Part shown: one piece after another, positions 7,644-11,726 of the stretch
How positions within the stretch are numbered: position 1 is the first letter of the stretch
Layout of the letters: every line of letters starts with the position of its first letter
Source: CAZLYK01 sp964563495
GTDB lineage: Bacteria; Acidobacteriota; Blastocatellia; RBC074
Direction: 5' to 3'
Assembly (NCBI GenBank): GCA_964563495.1
Contig: CAZLYK010000162.1
Span: forward strand, 1 to 11,726
DNA: 11,726 nt
Made by a program: the position numbers and the translations under genes
The notes under the pieces: model-generated
Database searches by the model: none
Seen by the model: only the letters and a program-made list of their open reading frames with translations
Told to the model about the DNA's origin: nothing

Positions 7644-8606
7644 TTATTTAATCGCCAGAGCATTCGGTGGTGAGGCTACACCGCCAAGTTTATTGAGCGG
7701 CGCTGAGGTAAAGAAAAACTCATAGCGCCGATCGGCGGCACAAGCAGCCGCCAGCGCGTCCAACTGGAACATCTCGCCGATGGGCATGCCCCACAAGCCG
7801 ATGATCGTGCCGTGCATGAGGCCCTCTTCCGGATTGGCGGGCGGGTAGGCTTCAAAATCCGGGTTGTCCCCGGCAATCGCGGCGAAATGATTGTCCCAGA
7901 GGAAGCGCAGCGAATCTTCGGATTGCTCCAAACCACCGATTTGTAAGGCGCCGGGTTGCGCGAGTTGTGTTTTCTGCTCTTCATTCAAAGAGCCATACCA
8001 TTCGATCCATCCCGTGCGTAAAAGCAGGATGTCGCCGGTTTGAAGGCATAAGCCTTGCCAATCTGCGGCCGCCTGCAATTGCTCAGCCGTGATGCCATAG
8101 CGCTGACCCGGCGTAAACGCAATCCCGTGCCGGGCGGCGAAACGTTGAAAGTCAATCAAGACGCCCCGCCCCGCGATGCCCCGGCGCGCCCAATGTTCGA
8201 TGCCGTTGCGCGTGCCGGCTACGCCGGTGATCTGCGACGCCGTCACGCCATTGTAAAAGCCATAAAGCCGATGGCCGAAATGCGTCAGGCCATCCCATTG
8301 CGAGGAGGATTGCGTGTTGAAATTATCGTAAACATCATCGAAGACATTCTTTCGTCGTGGAGTGATCGTGTGGCGCAAAACCGCGCGATTGAAAAGCGGC
8401 GGATGTGGCTGCTCCAATTCCCAGTTCAGGGCAAAAACCTGTCCGTGCTCCACCAACCGGGCGGCGGCCGCCACCCGTTCCCGCGTCAGTAAATTGAGCG
8501 TCCCGATTTGATCGTCATCGCCGAATACGCCCCACGCGGAATGTCGCGGGTGATCGGGTTTGATCGGTAAATCAGCGAAGTCAGGCAACCGTTCCGGCAG
8601 GCTCAT
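7644..8606 (-). CDS. Cyclase family protein (kynurenine formamidase-like metal hydrolase)
   Basis: 320 residues, cytoplasmic (no signal peptide). It matches the longer branch of the PF04199 cyclase family: WGVFGDDDQIGTLNLLT (25-41), the metal-site segment SSQWDGLTHFGH (101-112, replacing the HxGTHxDxPxH of short KynB-type enzymes), GDILLLRTGW (191-200), HGTIIGLWGMPIGEMFQLDALA (265-286, with H265 and E278 as likely catalytic/metal residues) and the C-terminal SAPLNKLGGVASPPNALAI (301-319). Relatives hydrolyse amide or lactone bonds, for example N-formylkynurenine or isatin; the substrate here cannot be read from sequence. The start ATG is preceded by GAAGGTGA at a suitable distance. It is the first clear gene of a two-gene unit with the D-cysteine desulfhydrase-like enzyme. 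Confidence 0.85.
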   Translation of the reverse strand: MSLPERLPDFADLPIKPDHPRHSAWGVFGDDDQIGTLNLLTRERVAAAARLVEHGQVFALNWELEQPHPPLFNRAVLRHTITPRRKNVFDDVYDNFNTQSSSQWDGLTHFGHRLYGFYNGVTASQITGVAGTRNGIEHWARRGIAGRGVLIDFQRFAARHGIAFTPGQRYGITAEQLQAAADWQGLCLQTGDILLLRTGWIEWYGSLNEEQKTQLAQPGALQIGGLEQSEDSLRFLWDNHFAAIAGDNPDFEAYPPANPEEGLMHGTIIGLWGMPIGEMFQLDALAAACAADRRYEFFFTSAPLNKLGGVASPPNALAIK

Positions 8607-8815
8607 ACACGTTCACCTTCAATCACGCTGTTGGCTTGATTGTCTTCAATCATATTCCTCCGCTCTCTGGTCACATTCTGTCTATCCTTGAATTCGCCGT
8701 CAGTATACTGGAAACAGTGCCCGAGTTTGAAAGCTTTCTCTGCGCACTCTCTGCTCTGCTCGTTGATTTTTGCGCCGGGTTTGGTTACGATCTCTTCGCT
8801 TCCCCCAGTCATCAT
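8603..8815 (-). CDS. Possible small ORF (70 residues) overlapping the cyclase start
   Basis: This frame opens with two ATGs at 8815-8810 and ends in TGA that overlaps the cyclase ATG in an ATGA arrangement, which is typical of coupled genes. The product would be charged and hydrophilic, with two Cys (in SRECAEK and LGHCFQY), no membrane segment and no family I recognise. Against it: only a poor SD (GGGTAA), frequent AGA/AGG codons unlike its neighbours, and overlap with the control region of the divergent OmpA gene. It may be a chance ORF. Confidence 0.2.
   Translation of the reverse strand: MMTGGSEEIVTKPGAKINEQSRECAEKAFKLGHCFQYTDGEFKDRQNVTRERRNMIEDNQANSVIEGERV
8763..8791 (+). promoter_or_regulatory. 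Candidate promoter for the OmpA-domain gene
   Basis: TTGATT (8763-8768), an exact 17-base spacer and TACGAT (8786-8791) each match 4 of 6 consensus bases. Initiation near 8798 would give a leader of about 88 bases containing the hairpin at 8842-8861. This is only a pattern match. Confidence 0.35.
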
Positions 8816-8841
8816 AAATTACCCGACACGAGCAGACTTTT

Positions 8842-8861
8842 GGAATGCTCTATGGCATTCC
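8842..8861 (+). promoter_or_regulatory. Leader hairpin just upstream of the OmpA-gene ribosome binding site
   Basis: GGAATGC (8842-8848) and GCATTCC (8855-8861) form a perfect 7-bp stem with a 6-base loop, 12 bases before the AAGGAGG site at 8874-8880. A second GGCATT at 8867-8872 repeats the 3' side of the stem, so GCATT (8868-8872) could pair with AATGC (8844-8848) instead, next to the SD. This may be an RNA control element or simply a dimeric-regulator operator. Confidence 0.4.
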
Positions 8862-8873
8862 CCGTAGGCATTG

Positions 8874-8880
8874 AAGGAGG
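8874..8880 (+). promoter_or_regulatory. Ribosome binding site fixing the OmpA-gene start at 8886
   Basis: AAGGAGG followed by CCAAT and ATG at 8886-8888. It shows that the in-frame TTG at 8871 is not the start, because the SD itself would lie inside the coding region. Confidence 0.8.
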
Positions 8881-8885
8881 CCAAT

Positions 8886-9839
8886 ATGAGTGCTGGTGAC
8901 ATGAAGAGATCGCGACCATTTACCCCGGCTTTCGGGCTGACCCTCTTATTAATGGCGGCGCTGCCGGTTTTTGGACAAGGCTCAAGCACCCAAACCACGA
9001 GAAGCCGAACTTTAAACAGTCAATCCGTTCCGAATGGCGCAAAGATGAAGTTTAAAGGCGTGGTCATGGGACGCGACTCCGATACATTCACGATCCGCGA
9101 CCGGAATCGCGCGGATTATCAAGTCCTCTTAACTGACAATACGAGCATCAAGACCTATGGACGCTTCCTCCGCGGCGGCAAGAAATACGCCGTCACAGAT
9201 ATCCTGCGCGGGTTGATTGTCGAAGTAGAGGGGCGCGGTAATGCGCAGGGTCAGCTCATGGCCGAGAAGATCAGGTTTAATGAGTCCGACATGAGAGCCG
9301 CGATCACCACTGATACACGAGTCAATCCGGTTGAGGTCAACCAGGAGCGTTTATCCGGGCAGATGGATGAGTTATATACTGTCGCCGCTGAGGCCAGACG
9401 CGAGGTGGGCGCGGTCAATGAACGCATTTCAGCTATGGACGATTACGACGTCCAGGAAGCCGTCACGGTAAATTTCAGGGTAAACAGCGCGGTGCTTTCA
9501 CTCGAGGCCAAGCGACAACTCGACACCCTGGCGGGGAAAGCCCTCAGCGCCAAGTGGTATATGATCGAGGTCGGGGGATATACGGACTCGACCGGGGGCG
9601 AGGCGAAAAATTTCCAACTCAGCCGGCAGCGCGCCGAAGCAGTGGTCCAATACCTCGCGGTCAATCATAAAATTCCCGTCCGCCGTTTCGTCTCGCCGAT
9701 GGGTTATGGTAAGACGGACGCGGTAGCCAATAACAAGACCGCAGCGGGACGCGCTCAAAATCGACGCGTGGAAGTTAAGATACTTCTCAACCGCGGCATG
9801 AGCCAGCGCCCTTCAACGCCGCCCACGGCCAAGCCGTAA
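8886..9839 (+). CDS. Exported OmpA-domain protein with N-terminal beta (DUF5666-like) domain and coiled coil
   Basis: 317 residues from the ATG chosen by its SD. A signal peptide with hydrophobic core FGLTLLLMAALPVFG lies at about 16-30. Residues about 54-132 look like a small beta-barrel/OB-type domain similar to DUF5666 (MKFKGVVMGRDSDTFTIRDR..., LRGLIVEVEGRGNAQGQLMAEKI). Residues about 150-187 are a likely coiled coil (QERLSGQMDELYTVAAEA). The C-terminal OmpA peptidoglycan-binding domain spans about 193-305: VNFRVNSAVLS, GGYTDSTGG, LSRQRAEAV, GYGKTDAVANNKTAAGRAQN. D234 and R249 match the Asp/Arg pair, 15 residues apart, that binds diaminopimelate in OmpA-like domains. There is no beta-barrel and no lipobox, so it is probably a periplasmic protein that tethers something to peptidoglycan. 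Its own strong SD and leader hairpin suggest separate control. It is convergent with the PHP gene across a long inverted repeat. Confidence 0.85.
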   Translation: MSAGDMKRSRPFTPAFGLTLLLMAALPVFGQGSSTQTTRSRTLNSQSVPNGAKMKFKGVVMGRDSDTFTIRDRNRADYQVLLTDNTSIKTYGRFLRGGKKYAVTDILRGLIVEVEGRGNAQGQLMAEKIRFNESDMRAAITTDTRVNPVEVNQERLSGQMDELYTVAAEARREVGAVNERISAMDDYDVQEAVTVNFRVNSAVLSLEAKRQLDTLAGKALSAKWYMIEVGGYTDSTGGEAKNFQLSRQRAEAVVQYLAVNHKIPVRRFVSPMGYGKTDAVANNKTAAGRAQNRRVEVKILLNRGMSQRPSTPPTAKP

Positions 9840-9843
9840 TGAG

Positions 9844-9976
9844 TGAAATAGACACGATTAACAGGATTTTTGCAGGATTCAACAGGATTATTGAATGGGA
9901 CGGGTTGTAGTCGAGCCGGAGCTTTCTTCCCTTTGAGCAATCCTGTTAAATCCTGCAACAATCCTGTTAATCGTGT

Positions 9977-9984
<8 letters not shown>
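9844..9984. repeat. Long inverted repeat built of phased CAGGATT units (REPIN-like), likely bidirectional terminator
   Basis: Left arm 9844-9889 and right arm 9939-9984 are reverse complements over 46 bases with 2 mismatches. Weaker complementarity continues inward (9890-9900 against 9928-9938, 7 of 11), leaving a loop of about 27 bases. Each arm holds CACGATT then three CAGGATT-type units spaced 9, 11 and 10 bases apart. It begins five bases after the OmpA stop codon, and its right end supplies the last two codons and the stop of the convergent PHP gene. As RNA either strand would fold into one very long hairpin, so a terminator or mRNA-stabilising role is plausible. A diverged copy of one arm occurs at 11685-11726, showing that this is a family. 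Confidence 0.85.
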
Positions 9985-11026
<1,042 letters not shown>

Positions 11027-11080
11027 CTTTCCCTTGTTTGTATTTCCCGGCCATTGCGCTCGGGTCATCCATTCCTGCGC

Positions 11081-11109
11081 AGTTTACAGCTTACTTCCAA
11101 ATCGGTCGA
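11081..11109 (-). promoter_or_regulatory. Candidate promoter for the PHP gene
   Basis: The minus strand reads TCGACC (11109-11104), a 17-base spacer and TAAACT (11086-11081), each matching 4 of 6 consensus bases. Initiation near 11074 gives a leader of roughly 50 bases to the starts at 11026/11020, and supports those over an ATG at 11068. Confidence 0.3.
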
Positions 11110-11255
11110 GCCGGGAAATTGGCTGCGTCAGGTTGCCGGTTGAAGCATCGACGGAATATTTGAGGTTCAAACCGTGATTAAAGACTTAGAGATCAACGAC
11201 AAGTCTCGGAAGGACAAAGCCTGAAGCTTTGAAGAAAAGAAATCCTATGACAATT

Positions 11256-11260
11256 GGAGG
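11256..11260 (+). promoter_or_regulatory. Ribosome binding site fixing the DoxX-family start at 11269
   Basis: GGAGG with an 8-base spacer precedes ATG at 11269-11271. It rules out the in-frame TTG at 11254, which would place the SD inside the gene. No convincing promoter was found in the 11110-11250 stretch before it. Confidence 0.75.
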
Positions 11261-11268
11261 CGCGGATT

Positions 11269-11682
11269 ATGGTATCGAATCGAGCACAAAACATGATCAG
11301 TTGGGGCCTGCGGATTATCGTCGCGGCCATTCTTTTTCAGACGCTGTTTTTCAAGTTCACCGGGGCCGCTGAGTCCGTTTACATCTTCTCCAAGCTGGGG
11401 GCGGAGCCCTGGGGACGGATCGGATCGGGAGTGGTTGAGGTAATTGCGGTAATTCTCCTCCTGATTCCCTCGACGGTCACGATTGGGGCGATTCTTTCGC
11501 TCGGAACGGCCAGCGGGGCGATCTTGAGTCACCTGACAAAACTCGGCATCGCCGTGATCAATTCCGATGGCTCGTCTGATGGCGGTCTTTTGTTCGCCCT
11601 TGCCCTGACCGTTTTCGTTGGAAGCGCAATTGTCCTGCTCATCCACCGCACTGAAATCCCACTGGTCGGCAGCAGGGTATAA
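11269..11682 (+). CDS. DoxX family integral membrane protein
   Basis: 137 residues with four predicted membrane helices at about 11-30, 52-67, 70-88 and 106-125. The N-terminal half has the DoxX pattern: LRIIVAAILFQTLFFKFTGA, then a helix with 'IFSKLGAEPWGRIGSG' and VVEVIAVILLLIP. The DoxX family includes the small subunit of archaeal thiosulfate:quinone oxidoreductase, but most bacterial members have no proven function and are often linked to redox or oxidative stress. The gene stands alone, divergent from the PHP gene. Two bases beyond its TAA stop begins a copy of the CAGGATT repeat, as also happens close to the OmpA and PHP stops. Confidence 0.8.
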   Translation: MVSNRAQNMISWGLRIIVAAILFQTLFFKFTGAAESVYIFSKLGAEPWGRIGSGVVEVIAVILLLIPSTVTIGAILSLGTASGAILSHLTKLGIAVINSDGSSDGGLLFALALTVFVGSAIVLLIHRTEIPLVGSRV

Positions 11683-11684
11683 AG

Positions 11685-11726
11685 GGAATAGACAGGATTG
11701 ACAGGATTTTTACAGGATTGGACAAG
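11685..11726. repeat. Second copy of the CAGGATT repeat arm, running off the right edge
   Basis: Aligned without gaps to 9845-9886, 35 of 42 bases match, and the CAGGATT units keep the same 9- and 11-base spacing. It begins two bases after the DoxX-family stop codon. If it is a full element like the one at 9844-9984, its inverted partner should lie just beyond the window. Confidence 0.75.

Noticed and set aside
8701..8710. Perfect palindrome CAGTATACTG as an operator or -10 box
   Set aside because: It contains TATACT on both strands, but no acceptable -35 hexamer lies at 16-18 bases on either side, and one 10-base palindrome is expected by chance.
8871..8885. TTG start giving a five-residue longer OmpA-domain protein
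   Set aside because: The strong AAGGAGG lies within those codons and points to ATG at 8886.
11027..11068. 14-residue N-terminal extension of the PHP protein from ATG at 11068
   Set aside because: It has no SD, would push the signal peptide inward, and the candidate promoter starts transcription only a few bases before it.
11216..11230. Small hairpin AAAGC/GCTTT before the DoxX gene
   Set aside because: A 5-bp AT-rich stem is too weak to support a regulatory call.
11245..11646. 133-codon minus-strand frame opposite the DoxX gene
   Set aside because: It has a low-complexity polar composition from reading the membrane-protein gene backwards; the plus strand has the SD and four helices.

Overview
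The window looks like chromosomal DNA of a soil-type member of Acidobacteriota, probably in or near Blastocatellia/Solibacter-like lineages. This rests on a Tat-exported DUF1552 protein next to a giant DUF1587/1595/1592/1588/1585 c-type cytochrome protein (a pair expanded in Acidobacteriota, Planctomycetota and Verrucomicrobiota), many secreted orphan enzymes, moderately high GC and clear Shine-Dalgarno sites. The taxonomic call is inference; there is no rRNA or phylogenetic marker. There is no gene-free stretch over 300 bases, and I see no tRNA, rRNA, CRISPR array, transposase or phage gene.

Layout. Positions 1-137 (minus) hold the N-terminus of a sugar-phosphate isomerase/epimerase-type TIM barrel that runs off the left edge. 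It is divergent from a secreted DUF4432 (aldose-1-epimerase-like) protein at 316-1569 (plus), suggesting a small carbohydrate locus with a shared control region. A weak terminator lies between that gene and the convergent minus-strand block. The block consists of the DUF1552 protein (1665-3023) and, upstream of it, the 1159-residue cytochrome protein (3035-6514), which are tightly coupled (the SD overlaps the stop codon). Upstream again is a two-gene unit: a D-cysteine desulfhydrase-like PLP enzyme (6597-7628) and a cyclase/kynurenine-formamidase-family hydrolase (7644-8606).

A divergent intergenic region (8607-8885) separates this block from an exported OmpA-domain protein (8886-9839, plus) whose leader carries a perfect 7-bp hairpin just before the ribosome binding site. 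Convergent to it is a secreted PHP-domain metallohydrolase (9977-11026, minus), and divergent from that is a four-helix DoxX-family membrane protein (11269-11682, plus).

The most striking non-coding structure is a long inverted repeat at 9844-9984, between the convergent OmpA and PHP genes. Two 46-base arms match at 44 positions, and each arm is built of CAGGATT units repeated every 9-11 bases. A diverged copy of the same arm starts two bases after the DoxX stop codon and runs off the right edge. These look like members of a dispersed, post-stop-codon, REPIN-like repeat family that could act as bidirectional terminators or as phased protein-binding arrays. I do not see a clear new defence or metabolic system in the genes themselves; the repeat family and some regulatory hairpins are the best leads.
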